A program made the translations under genes and the position numbers. The notes beneath the pieces are model-generated. The model was not told where the DNA came from. It saw only the letters and a program-made list of their open reading frames with translations, and made no database searches. Below, one piece after another: positions 36,380 through 44,122 of a stretch of 64,000 bases of DNA. This DNA is from Parahalioglobus pacificus (GTDB lineage Bacteria; Pseudomonadota; Gammaproteobacteria; Pseudomonadales; Halieaceae). Within the stretch, counting starts at the first letter, position 1, and each line of letters starts with the position of its first letter. The DNA lies in contig NZ_BMYM01000002.1 in the NCBI RefSeq assembly GCF_014652275.1, positions 958,065-1,022,064 of the forward strand, read 5' to 3'.

Positions 36380-37063
36380 CTATCCGAAGAAGGTGGGGTT
36401 GAAGTAGTGACGGCCGCTGCGTATGTCCAGCATGTAATCCACCAGGTGCTGGTAATCGCGATCACCGTTTGCCAGGTCGATTTCGCTGGCGTTTACGATC
36501 AGTAATGGAGCGCCATCGTAGTATAGAAAAAACTCACTGTACACTTCATTGAGGCGCTCTAAATAGTCCCTGTCTATTGCCCTTTCGGCGGCGATCCCAC
36601 GCTGTTCTATGCGGTCCAGCAGCACCTCGGTGGAGGCCTGCAGGTAAATGACCAGGTCGGGTTTTGGTGCGTCGATCGTGAGCTGCTGATACACCTTTTC
36701 GTAGAGTTGAAACTCATCGCCGTCGAGGTTGATCCGGGCGAACAGGGGATCTTTTTCGATGAGGAAATCGGCTACACGCACAGGCTCGAAGATATCGGCC
36801 TGACGCAGGTCCTGAATTTTCTGTGCTCGCTGAAATAAGAAAAAGAGCTGAGTCGCCAGGGCCGCCTGGTGACGGTTTTGGTAGAAGCGTTCAAGGAATG
36901 GATTTTCCTCGGCATCTTCCAGCAGGGTCTGGTAGTTAAAGCTGCTTGCGAGTCGTTTAGCCAACGTGGTTTTGCCGACGCCTATAGCGCCTTCAACGGC
37001 GATGTAGGCGGGGGGCTTGCGGCCCTTGAGATCGACAGTCAGGCTTTTATCGGCGTCGCTCAA
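36380..37063 (-). CDS. Deoxynucleoside kinase family protein
   Basis: A 227-residue P-loop kinase that phosphorylates deoxynucleosides for salvage. P-loop AYIAVEGAIGVGKTTLAKRL, the catalytic Glu in LLEDAEENPFL, the ERS-like region FEPVRVADFLIEKDPLFA, and the lid Arg in RIEQRGIAAERAIDRDYL are visible. The frame is open up to 37660, but that part lies over folK in another frame. TTG 37063 is the likely start: GGGAG is seven bases upstream, eleven bases after folK. Base specificity (dA/dG versus dC/dT) cannot be told. Confidence 0.88.
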   Translation of the reverse strand: MSDADKSLTVDLKGRKPPAYIAVEGAIGVGKTTLAKRLASSFNYQTLLEDAEENPFLERFYQNRHQAALATQLFFLFQRAQKIQDLRQADIFEPVRVADFLIEKDPLFARINLDGDEFQLYEKVYQQLTIDAPKPDLVIYLQASTEVLLDRIEQRGIAAERAIDRDYLERLNEVYSEFFLYYDGAPLLIVNASEIDLANGDRDYQHLVDYMLDIRSGRHYFNPTFFG

Positions 37064-37074
37064 GCATGCTCTCC

Positions 37075-37584
37075 CTAATGGTCTGGAACGTCGAAGGCCA
37101 GGTTGTAATTCGCAGGTTCCAATGCGCCCTGGCAGTCGGCCAGTAATGTACCAAGAACTTCGCCGCCGGGCAGCTGGAAATCCTCGCCCACCAAATCTGC
37201 CAGCGGGCGCAGCACAAAATTGCGTGTGCGCATGGCGTAGTGGGGAACGGTGAGGCGCTCTTCGGTGATCTCTAGCCCGTCTATAAGCAGAATATCGAGG
37301 TCGATCACTCGGGGACCCCAGTGCTGGCTGCGTACGCGGCCCAGATGATTCTCGATGCTCTGTGTCGCGTACAGCAGCTGCTGCGGTGCCAGCGACGTTT
37401 CGCAGGCAATAACCGCATTGTAGTAATCGGGTTGACCCTGTGGCCCCAGTGGTTCGCTGCGATAAACAGGTGAGGTCGCGGTGACGGTGACCGCCGGCGT
37501 TTGAGCGAGCCGCAATACGGCGTGCTGCAAGTTTTGCAAGGGGCGCTCGAGATTTGCCCCCAGTCCTATGAAAGCCAGACTCAC
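37075..37584 (-). CDS. folK: 2-amino-4-hydroxy-6-hydroxymethyldihydropteridine pyrophosphokinase
   Basis: FolK (HPPK) transfers pyrophosphate from ATP to the pterin in folate synthesis. The 169-residue protein starts MSLAFIGLGANLERPL and shows SPVYRSEPLGPQGQPDYYNA, HLGRVRSQHWGPRVIDLDIL and the pterin-site residues in LTVPHYAMRTRNFVL. It overlaps the pcnB stop by four bases; the pcnB-folK pair is conserved in gammaproteobacteria. Confidence 0.97.
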   Translation of the reverse strand: MSLAFIGLGANLERPLQNLQHAVLRLAQTPAVTVTATSPVYRSEPLGPQGQPDYYNAVIACETSLAPQQLLYATQSIENHLGRVRSQHWGPRVIDLDILLIDGLEITEERLTVPHYAMRTRNFVLRPLADLVGEDFQLPGGEVLGTLLADCQGALEPANYNLAFDVPDH

Positions 37585-38891
37585 TGGTTGGCGTTGCCGC
37601 GACGAGTGCGTGTGCGGTTGCGACCTTTGCGCCGGCGGTTGCGCGGTTCTGCGCCATCACTTATTTTGCTAGCAACCTCCAGCCGCTCCTCCATAGGCAG
37701 CGTCTGAAAATCGGTCCACCAGGGCCCCAGACCGCCGGTTTCTTCGCCGGCAGATTCACGCAGTAGAAGGAAGTCGTACGCAGCCCTGAAGCGGCGATGG
37801 TCGACCAGTTCGGCAGCGCGTTTGCCACGACGCCTCTCCAGGCGCAGCTGAAACTCCCAGATTTCCCGCATGGGCATGCTGAATCGTTTGGGTATGGCGA
37901 CGTGCTGGCAGGCCTGTGCAATGACTTGCTGCGCCGCGCTGTGCATGGCGATATTGGCTGGGTCGCCGCGGTGCTGAAGGTGGTCTGCCTCGCGCTTGGC
38001 CACTGGCCACAGCAATGCGGCGAGAATGAACGCGGGTGTTACGGGCTTATCCTGCCGGATCCGTTTGTCCGTGTTGGCCATAGCCTCTCGCACCAGAGTC
38101 ATGGCGCGCGCATCCTGGCGCAATACATGGTCGGTTTCCGGGAACAGGTATTGCAGCAGCCGGTGCTCGATCAGCTGGTCCAGGGTAGCCCTGGCGTAGC
38201 CCGCCATAAAGAGCTTCAGGAACTCATCAAACAGTCGTGCTGAGGGTATCTCCCCCAAAAGATGTGCACATTGCGGAATGGCCTTTGCCGTGCCCGCTTC
38301 AATCGTGAAATCCAGTTTGGCGGCAAATCGCAGTACGCGCAGCATCCTCACCGGGTCTTCCTGATACCGGGTCGCCGGGTCGCCGATGATGCAAATGCGG
38401 CGGGCATGGATATCGTCGAGACCCTTAACGTGGTCCAGTACGGTAAAGCCCTTGGCGTCGTAGTACAGCGCGTTGACGGTGAGGTCACGTCGCACTGCAT
38501 CTTCTTCCAGGGTGCCGTATACGTTGTCGCGCAGAAGCAGGCCTTTGTCGCTGCGTTTGGCGGCAGTCTTGCCTGCACCGTCGTTGCCGCTGTCGTGGTG
38601 CCCCCGGAAGGTGGTGACCTCAATGATCTCCCGGCCAAAACGCACGTGCACAATACGAAAACGGCGCCCGATGATGCGCGAGTTGCGAAACAGCGCGTGC
38701 ACTTCTTCTGGGGTGGCGTCGGTGGCGATATCGAAATCTTTAGGATGCCCGCCCAGCAGCAGGTCTCGGACCGCGCCGCCGACAAGATAGGCCTGGTGGT
38801 CATGGCCTCGCAGGCGAGACATCACCTTGAGCGCGCTGTCGCTGATGTTTTTGCGGGAGACGTTGTGTTCGTCCCGGGGGATGACCTTCAA
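37581..38891 (-). CDS. pcnB: Poly(A) polymerase I
   Basis: PcnB adds poly(A) tails that promote RNA decay. The 436-residue nucleotidyltransferase has AYLVGGAVRDLLLGGHPKDF with the catalytic DxD in DFDIATDAT, FRIVHVRFGREIIEVTTFRG, the template region LTVNALYYDAKGF and a very basic C-terminal tail (RNRRRKGRNRTRTRRG). The first usable start is TTG 38891 (MKVIPRDEHNVSRKNI), with no ATG upstream. E. coli pcnB also uses a weak non-ATG start, so low initiation may be a conserved trait. The 544 bases upstream contain the CrcZ-like RNA. Confidence 0.95.
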   Translation of the reverse strand: MKVIPRDEHNVSRKNISDSALKVMSRLRGHDHQAYLVGGAVRDLLLGGHPKDFDIATDATPEEVHALFRNSRIIGRRFRIVHVRFGREIIEVTTFRGHHDSGNDGAGKTAAKRSDKGLLLRDNVYGTLEEDAVRRDLTVNALYYDAKGFTVLDHVKGLDDIHARRICIIGDPATRYQEDPVRMLRVLRFAAKLDFTIEAGTAKAIPQCAHLLGEIPSARLFDEFLKLFMAGYARATLDQLIEHRLLQYLFPETDHVLRQDARAMTLVREAMANTDKRIRQDKPVTPAFILAALLWPVAKREADHLQHRGDPANIAMHSAAQQVIAQACQHVAIPKRFSMPMREIWEFQLRLERRRGKRAAELVDHRRFRAAYDFLLLRESAGEETGGLGPWWTDFQTLPMEERLEVASKISDGAEPRNRRRKGRNRTRTRRGNANQ

Positions 38892-39003
38892 GCGTCGCAG
38901 GCCCTGTGAGATGAAAAGAGTGGGAAGTCTAACACAGCGCTAGCAGCAATCTGAGTGCCTGGCGCGCCAATGGAGGTTTCCGGAGTAATGCGGTAGGGAA
39001 GTT

Positions 39004-39285
39004 GATGGGGAAAGCTGAGCTTTCCCCATCCAGGTCTCTCTTCGAGGCTTATTGTTATTTCTGTGTATCGTTATTGTTTTTGGTCCAACAGCGCAGTTAT
39101 GAGCTGCGAGCCAGCCTTCGCCGAAGCGTGGCTGGAATCAAGACGTTGTCGGGTTAGTGGCCCCACAGACTTGCTGCCATTGGCAGCCGGGAAATGAGGG
39201 GGAAGAAATCTTCCCCATCCAGGTCCATAGTGTGGTTTTATTATTGTTATTAGCGGCGGGATTGTTATTTTTATTGAATCGCCGC
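39004..39285 (-). ncRNA. crcZ: CrcZ-like regulatory RNA (Hfq/Crc decoy candidate)
   Basis: Between cbrB and pcnB no protein gene fits. Reading the minus strand from the sigma54 promoter, the RNA would start near 39285 with a GCGGCG/CGCCGC hairpin (39285-39280 with 39258-39253) whose loop presents AATAAAAATAACAAT. TAATAACAATAATAA (39252-39238) follows. A hairpin (39216-39199), a GC-rich middle, two more A-rich motifs (AAAAACAATAACG 39081-39069 and AAATAACAATAA 39060-39049) and a 12-base-pair hairpin (39030-39004) complete it. Such AANAANAA motifs bind Hfq/Crc in Pseudomonas CrcZ, which lies at this same locus. The 3' end is uncertain: the last hairpin has no T run, so processing from a pcnB read-through transcript is possible. 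Confidence 0.7.
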
Positions 39286-39295
39286 GTAAGAGATA

Positions 39296-39310
39296 GCAGT
39301 GCGTGTGCCA
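39296..39310 (-). promoter_or_regulatory. Sigma54 (-24/-12) promoter of the CrcZ-like RNA
   Basis: The minus strand reads TGGCACACGCACTGC. The GG of the -24 element and the GC of the -12 element are 12 bases apart, the strict sigma54 spacing, in the TGGCAC-N6-TGC form. Transcription would begin close to 39284, exactly where the first hairpin of the RNA starts. Confidence 0.75.
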
Positions 39311-39362
39311 AGTTTTAATAAAGTGTTTATAAACAGAAGGTTATGAACTCTTAGCCTGCACG

Positions 39363-39391
39363 GTAACAATACTGAAACAATGCATTGTTAC
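39363..39391. promoter_or_regulatory. Upstream activator site 2 (GTAACA/TGTTAC inverted repeat)
   Basis: In plus-strand reading GGTAACAAT (39362-39370) and ATTGTTACC (39384-39392) form a perfect nine-base inverted repeat with a 13-base centre, about 80-110 bases upstream of the RNA start. It contains the same hexamers as site 1 but in outward order, and is probably a second enhancer site for CbrB. Confidence 0.55.
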
Positions 39392-39408
39392 CTTTCCGCC
39401 GCCCATTT

Positions 39409-39434
39409 TGTTACGCGAAAACGGGCCGGTAACA
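39409..39434. promoter_or_regulatory. Upstream activator site 1 (TGTTAC-N14-GTAACA), candidate CbrB site
   Basis: TGTTAC (39409-39414) and GTAACA (39429-39434) are separated by exactly 14 bases, ending one base before the last codons of cbrB, about 125-150 bases upstream of the RNA start. I recall TGTTAC-N14-GTAACA as the CbrB consensus from Pseudomonas; that recollection should be verified. Confidence 0.65.
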
Positions 39435-39435
39435 G

Positions 39436-40842
39436 TTAAGAAGCTACCTTTCGCGTCCCCGAGCTCCCCTTTTTGCGAGGCAAGCCAAAACGCTGGCGGC
39501 GCTCCCACAGGCACTTGCGGCTGATACCCAGTTTTTGGGCCAGTTCCGTTTCGCTCATTGAATCCTGGTGCTCCAGCACGAAGCGCTGGAAGTAATCCTC
39601 CAGTGACAGATCCTCTGCCGGGTCACTGGTGACCTGCGTGCGAGGACTGCTGGCGCCAATGCGTTGCCCACGCAGGCGGCTGACGTTCACCAGTTCAAGG
39701 TCAATGCCCAGCGCTTCGTTTTCGATTTCCTCGCCATCCGTGAGAACGATGGCGCGCTCTATCGCGTGCTCCAGCTCCCGGACATTGCCCGGCCATTGAT
39801 AGGTGGTGATCGCCTGAATGGCGCGTGGCGAGAGCTTGGGCGCCGGCCGGCTCAGTGCTGTGGATTTTTGTTCCAGCAGGTGTTCTGCGAGGTGCAGAAT
39901 ATCCTTGCCCCGCTCGCGTAGCGGCGGCAATAGCAGGCGTAGCACATTGATGCGGTAGAACAGATCCTGACGGAAATGCCCTTCGGCGGCGAGTGCTTGT
40001 AAGTCCCTGTGCGTAGCGCATATGAGCCTGACATTCACCTTGCGGGAGCTGACGGACCCGATACGGCGAATCTCGCCTTCCTGAATGAAGCGCAACAACC
40101 GCGCCTGGGCCTCCATGGGCAATTCACCGATCTCATCGAGGAACAGCGTACCGCCATCGGCCGCCTCAATCAGTCCCATACGGCTGGTATTGGCGCCCGT
40201 GAAGGCACCCTTCTCGTAGCCGAACAATTCCGACTCGATCAGTGTTTCAGGGATGGCCGCACAGTTCACTGAAACCAGAGTCTTCTGGGCTCGTTGGCTG
40301 TGCTGGTGAACACTGCGCGCCACCATCTCCTTACCAGTGCCCGTTTCGCCCAGCACCAGCACCGTTGACTCTGTGGGCGCAAAGCGTTTGATATGGTCGA
40401 ACAGAGTCAACATTGGTGGGCAGTTGCCCACAATGCCGGGTGTGTCGCTGGCTGCGGCGGCCGGCCGTTCAGTAGCGCCCGCTTGCTGCGTAGGATGATC
40501 GGCGATAATGCGCTGCACGGCACTGATCATGTCGCCATGATCGAAAGGTTTGGCAATGTAATCCACTGCTCCCATGCGCATGGAATCGACGGCACTGCGC
40601 AAGCTGGCATAGCTGGTCATGATCAGTACCGGCACGTCGCCCGCTTTCTTGATGAGATCGGTGCCGGGGGCGCCGGGCAGGCGAAGATCGCTGATAATCA
40701 GGTCGAAGCTACCCAGGGCGTGCTGACTTTCAGCCTCCTGTACAGAACCTGCCTCGGAGACGTTATATCCGCTGCGCTCAAGCAGGCGTTTCAGGGCATT
40801 GCGAATGACCGACTCGTCTTCGACAACCAGAATGCTCTGCAT
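39436..40842 (-). CDS. cbrB: Sigma54-dependent response regulator CbrB
   Basis: A 468-residue NtrC-family activator. The receiver domain holds the phosphorylated Asp in LIISDLRLPG (Asp52). The AAA+ domain (about 135-375) has Walker A LGETGTGKEMVA, the sigma54-contact loop GAFTGA, Walker B GGTLFLDEIGELP and the R-finger region. The C-terminal Fis-type helix-turn-helix reads AQKLGISRKCLWERRQRFG, which closely resembles CbrB. It should be activated by CbrA when preferred carbon is lacking and drive the CrcZ-like promoter just downstream. A GTAACA half-site overlaps its own ribosome-binding region (about 40843-40855). Confidence 0.93.
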   Translation of the reverse strand: MQSILVVEDESVIRNALKRLLERSGYNVSEAGSVQEAESQHALGSFDLIISDLRLPGAPGTDLIKKAGDVPVLIMTSYASLRSAVDSMRMGAVDYIAKPFDHGDMISAVQRIIADHPTQQAGATERPAAAASDTPGIVGNCPPMLTLFDHIKRFAPTESTVLVLGETGTGKEMVARSVHQHSQRAQKTLVSVNCAAIPETLIESELFGYEKGAFTGANTSRMGLIEAADGGTLFLDEIGELPMEAQARLLRFIQEGEIRRIGSVSSRKVNVRLICATHRDLQALAAEGHFRQDLFYRINVLRLLLPPLRERGKDILHLAEHLLEQKSTALSRPAPKLSPRAIQAITTYQWPGNVRELEHAIERAIVLTDGEEIENEALGIDLELVNVSRLRGQRIGASSPRTQVTSDPAEDLSLEDYFQRFVLEHQDSMSETELAQKLGISRKCLWERRQRFGLPRKKGSSGTRKVAS

Positions 40843-40913
40843 GGTGTGTTACCTCAGGACACGGGTTACACAACATACCGTTACCGAGGGTGCTTTACCA
40901 GTGACAGTGCCAC

Positions 40914-43886
40914 CTAGAGATCGAAGGTGCTACCGTAGTCGCCCAGTGGCAGCCACAGGCAGATTCGGGTACCGGGAGCGCCCTGCTCATTGACTGGGCT
41001 TTGAATCTGCAAGCTACCCTGCATGCTCTCGACAATGCTGTAGACCAGCGACAGGCCGAGTCCAGTGCCTTCACCGGGCTCTTTCGTGGTTACGAAGGGC
41101 TCAAGCACGTCCTCGATCAGGTCGGGCGGGATTCCGCTACCCTGGTCTTCTACCGATATCTCAACCCGCTGCCCTTCGCGTCGCGCGTCAATCCAGATAT
41201 GACCGCCATCGGGTGAGGCATCTCGGGCGTTGCTGAGTAGATTGACGAACACTTGCAACAGGCGCTGGCTGTCTGCGCTGACCAACAATTCGCGGTCGCA
41301 GCGATTATCGTAAGCAACTTCCCGCGCCTGATGATTCAGTCTGAGCAGGTGGACAGCCTCATCGACGCAGTCAGCGAGATTGCAGGGCTCTGCGAGGGTT
41401 TCACTGCCAATACCCACGTGTGAGAAATTGACCAGTGATTCCACGATGCGGGTAACCCGGTCTGTCTGCTTCAGGATATCTTCACTGGCGTCCCTGACTT
41501 CAGCCGGATCTTCGGCATAGGCAAGGTTTTGCGCCAGGCAGGCGATACCTGTCACCGGGTTGCCAATCTCATGGGCAACACCCGCGGCCAGCCGACCTAT
41601 AGACGCCAGGCGCTCGCTGTGCAGCAGCTCGTCCTGTAAGCGCTCCATGTCCGAGATGTCTTCAACCAGCACCAGCGTATCCTGATCTGCCGTCAGCGGT
41701 GTGGTCTTGTGCAGGCTGATCCAGCGCGTGTCTGTTGCCGATATGGTTAGCTGCTGCTTGGTGAGACTCTGTGAGTCCTGGCGCAGGAAGTCATCGAAGG
41801 CGCTGCCCCAGGGTTCCGGTAGTGACTGCAACAATGAGCCAACAATGGCCGCTTCATCGACGCCCGTGATATTGCCCATGCTGCGATTCCACAGCAGCAC
41901 CTCGTCATCGCTACCCAGAGAGAACATGCCGACCGGCAGATCATCCAGGGTCTGTCGGTAATGACGCCTGAGGTTGTCCAGATCTGCGGCCAATCCGGTA
42001 AACCGCCCCTGGGCCTTCTCAAGACGGCGCTCCAGCAGGGTGAAGTCTTCGTGCCGATAGACACTGCCACGACTGTCAAATGGCAGCGCGCGCTCAACGA
42101 TGGCAAAGGCGGCGGTCGGGCCCACCAGGCTGGAGAGGTTCCCCAGAATGCGGGTCCGCAGCCTGCGCAATGCGTAGGGCCGACGTTCCGTCACCTCAAA
42201 CTGCAGCTGTGCGAGTGCGCGATTGACCTCGGCCTGTGCCGTTTGCTCACCCAGCGAGGTGGCAAGCTTCTCCACAAACTGGGCAGCACTGGTGACCGTC
42301 AATGTGCGACGCGCGGTGCGCTGTGTCTCGTCCAGCGCACAGATCTCGGCGGCAATCTGCTCTTCTTCACTGGTATTGGTCAGTAGGGATATCGCGACGC
42401 AGAGAAAGCTGTTGACGGCCAGTGCCAGCCCGCTGGCCGCAGCCCAGGTATCGCTGGCATCACCGTACCAGCGCTGCGCCAGACCCATTGTCCAGTCCGG
42501 CGGTTGCGCCGTGAACAGCGGAAGCAATAGTGAAATCGCCCACAGTGCCAAACCTGCTCCTAGTCCCCAGATAACGCCCTTACGATTCGCCCCCGTCCAG
42601 TAACATGTGAACACCAGGCCGGGTAGAAACTGCAGCACGCCGGCGAACGCGACCAGGCCCAGCTCAGCCAGCTTGAGCTGCCCATGCAACACCACGAAGA
42701 AGCCATAGCCACCGAATATGAGTAGCGCTATCAGGGTTCTGCGTAGCCACTTGAGTTGCGAGTAGAGGCTCTGCTCGGAATGAATCTGGACCAGATTTAA
42801 TGGCAGCACCAAATGATTGAGACACATGTTCGCCAGTGCCAGCGTCGTGACAATGATGGCTGCGCTGGCGGCAGACAGGCTGGCGATAAAGGCCGCCGCG
42901 CTGGCGCCGACAGACTCCAGTGATAAACCCACGGCAAGCCCGGCATAGGCGGTGGGCATGTCGGTGTCCAGTTGCGCCCAGGCGGCCACCACGGGCAAAA
43001 CCGGCAGGCTGAGTAACAGCAGATACAGTGGCAGTCCCCAGCTGGCTGTGTGCAGGTGCTGGCTATCAGTGTTCTCTGCGAACAACATATGAAACATGTG
43101 CGGCATACAGACGGCGCCGGCAAAGAATAACAACAGCATCATGCGCGCAGTCTCCCCGGCCAAGGGTTGATCCAGAGGCTGCATCCGGTTCTGGCTGCTG
43201 CTCAACCACTGATCAAGTCCCGACCACCCATCAAAGACACCATAGACTGCAAACAGCATCAGGAGAAACAGTGCGCCCAGCTTTACCAGGGATTCGAAGG
43301 CGATGGCTACTACCAGGCCGCGGTTGTGGTTGGGATTCTCGACATTGCGTGTACCAAAGAGCACAGCAAAGCCGATCATGATGATGCAAAACAACAGCGC
43401 CAGGCCGCTTTCCCGATTGGAGGTGGGCAGTAAGCCCTGTGCGTCACCGCCAAGAATCTTGATGCTGTCTGCAACGACCTCTATCTGTAGTGCCAGCATT
43501 GGCATCAGTGTGAGACACATGGCCACGGTCACAGCGCTGCCTATCCATTGCCGGCGGAAACGAAAGGTCAGTAGGTCGGCTAAGGACGCCAGCTGGTAGA
43601 CGCGGCAGAGTCGAAGAATGGGTAGCAGCAGTAGGTTAGTGATGAGAAACATCAGCGATACGGCGACAAAGTACAGCAGGTAGCCGTAGCCGTGCTGTTG
43701 CGCCAGCGAGAAAATCGCGTTCGTGGCCATGGCGCCAGCGAACACCCCCAGCGACAGCACATACACGATCGGACTGTTGGTCAGGCGGGTGGGCAGCTTA
43801 TTGCGATCTGCCAAGTGAGCCACGAGAAACAGACCGGAAAGATAGGCGATAACCGCCCCGAGAATTTGCGTCAGGCTAAAGCTCAT
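40914..43886 (-). CDS. cbrA: Sodium/solute symporter-type sensor histidine kinase CbrA
   Basis: A 990-residue fusion. Residues 1 to about 500 are a 12-13 segment sodium:solute symporter domain, followed by a STAC-like linker (about 510-610), a PAS domain (about 640-745, DLPVGMFSLGSDDEVLLWNR), a HisKA box with the phosphorylated His in GVAHEIGNPVTG (near 771) and a HATPase domain with NLLSNARDASPDGG, DQGSGIPPDL and GTGLGLSLVYSI. In Pseudomonas CbrA responds to carbon/nitrogen balance and its transporter domain can take up histidine. CbrB follows 71 bases downstream. The start overlaps the small cbrX gene by 11 bases. Confidence 0.95.
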   Translation of the reverse strand: MSFSLTQILGAVIAYLSGLFLVAHLADRNKLPTRLTNSPIVYVLSLGVFAGAMATNAIFSLAQQHGYGYLLYFVAVSLMFLITNLLLLPILRLCRVYQLASLADLLTFRFRRQWIGSAVTVAMCLTLMPMLALQIEVVADSIKILGGDAQGLLPTSNRESGLALLFCIIMIGFAVLFGTRNVENPNHNRGLVVAIAFESLVKLGALFLLMLFAVYGVFDGWSGLDQWLSSSQNRMQPLDQPLAGETARMMLLLFFAGAVCMPHMFHMLFAENTDSQHLHTASWGLPLYLLLLSLPVLPVVAAWAQLDTDMPTAYAGLAVGLSLESVGASAAAFIASLSAASAAIIVTTLALANMCLNHLVLPLNLVQIHSEQSLYSQLKWLRRTLIALLIFGGYGFFVVLHGQLKLAELGLVAFAGVLQFLPGLVFTCYWTGANRKGVIWGLGAGLALWAISLLLPLFTAQPPDWTMGLAQRWYGDASDTWAAASGLALAVNSFLCVAISLLTNTSEEEQIAAEICALDETQRTARRTLTVTSAAQFVEKLATSLGEQTAQAEVNRALAQLQFEVTERRPYALRRLRTRILGNLSSLVGPTAAFAIVERALPFDSRGSVYRHEDFTLLERRLEKAQGRFTGLAADLDNLRRHYRQTLDDLPVGMFSLGSDDEVLLWNRSMGNITGVDEAAIVGSLLQSLPEPWGSAFDDFLRQDSQSLTKQQLTISATDTRWISLHKTTPLTADQDTLVLVEDISDMERLQDELLHSERLASIGRLAAGVAHEIGNPVTGIACLAQNLAYAEDPAEVRDASEDILKQTDRVTRIVESLVNFSHVGIGSETLAEPCNLADCVDEAVHLLRLNHQAREVAYDNRCDRELLVSADSQRLLQVFVNLLSNARDASPDGGHIWIDARREGQRVEISVEDQGSGIPPDLIEDVLEPFVTTKEPGEGTGLGLSLVYSIVESMQGSLQIQSPVNEQGAPGTRICLWLPLGDYGSTFDL

Positions 43887-44052
43887 CGACTGACCTGCGC
43901 CGCTGGTTCCAGTAAGCGGCGCCGATGGCTAATACCCAGATCAGATAGGGGCGGTACCAGGCACCCCTGTCTCCAAATAACCACTCCTCCAGAGTCGGGT
44001 AGAAGACGACGAGTAGGCCCGCTACGAGTAGCAGCAAGCGATTGATATACAT
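43876..44052 (-). CDS. cbrX: CbrX-like small membrane protein
   Basis: A 58-residue frame: MYINRLLLLVAGLLVVFYP is a first membrane helix, then a short polar turn (EEWLFGDRGAWYRP), a second helix (YLIWVLAIGAAYW) and a basic C-terminus. AGGAAA lies seven bases before the ATG. It overlaps cbrA by 11 bases in another frame, so translation is probably coupled. Pseudomonas putida has a small overlapping gene cbrX at this site; other solute:sodium symporters also have small partner subunits. Function unknown; a structural or regulatory partner of the CbrA transporter domain is the obvious guess. Confidence 0.75.
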   Translation of the reverse strand: MYINRLLLLVAGLLVVFYPTLEEWLFGDRGAWYRPYLIWVLAIGAAYWNQRRRSVDEL

Positions 44053-44122
44053 GTGCCAGTTTCCTGTCGATGGATGGGCTACACCTTAAGCCGAGCGCAG
44101 CGCTAACGCCACCTGGCGGGGC

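Noticed and set aside
36380..37660. 426-residue fusion ending in deoxynucleoside kinase
   Set aside because: The first 200 residues are an alternative frame of folK; TTG 37063 with a good ribosome-binding site gives the normal kinase length.
38892..39435. Small protein gene in the cbrB-pcnB gap
   Set aside because: No frame with start signal and length fits on either strand; repeated A-rich motifs and hairpins favour an RNA.
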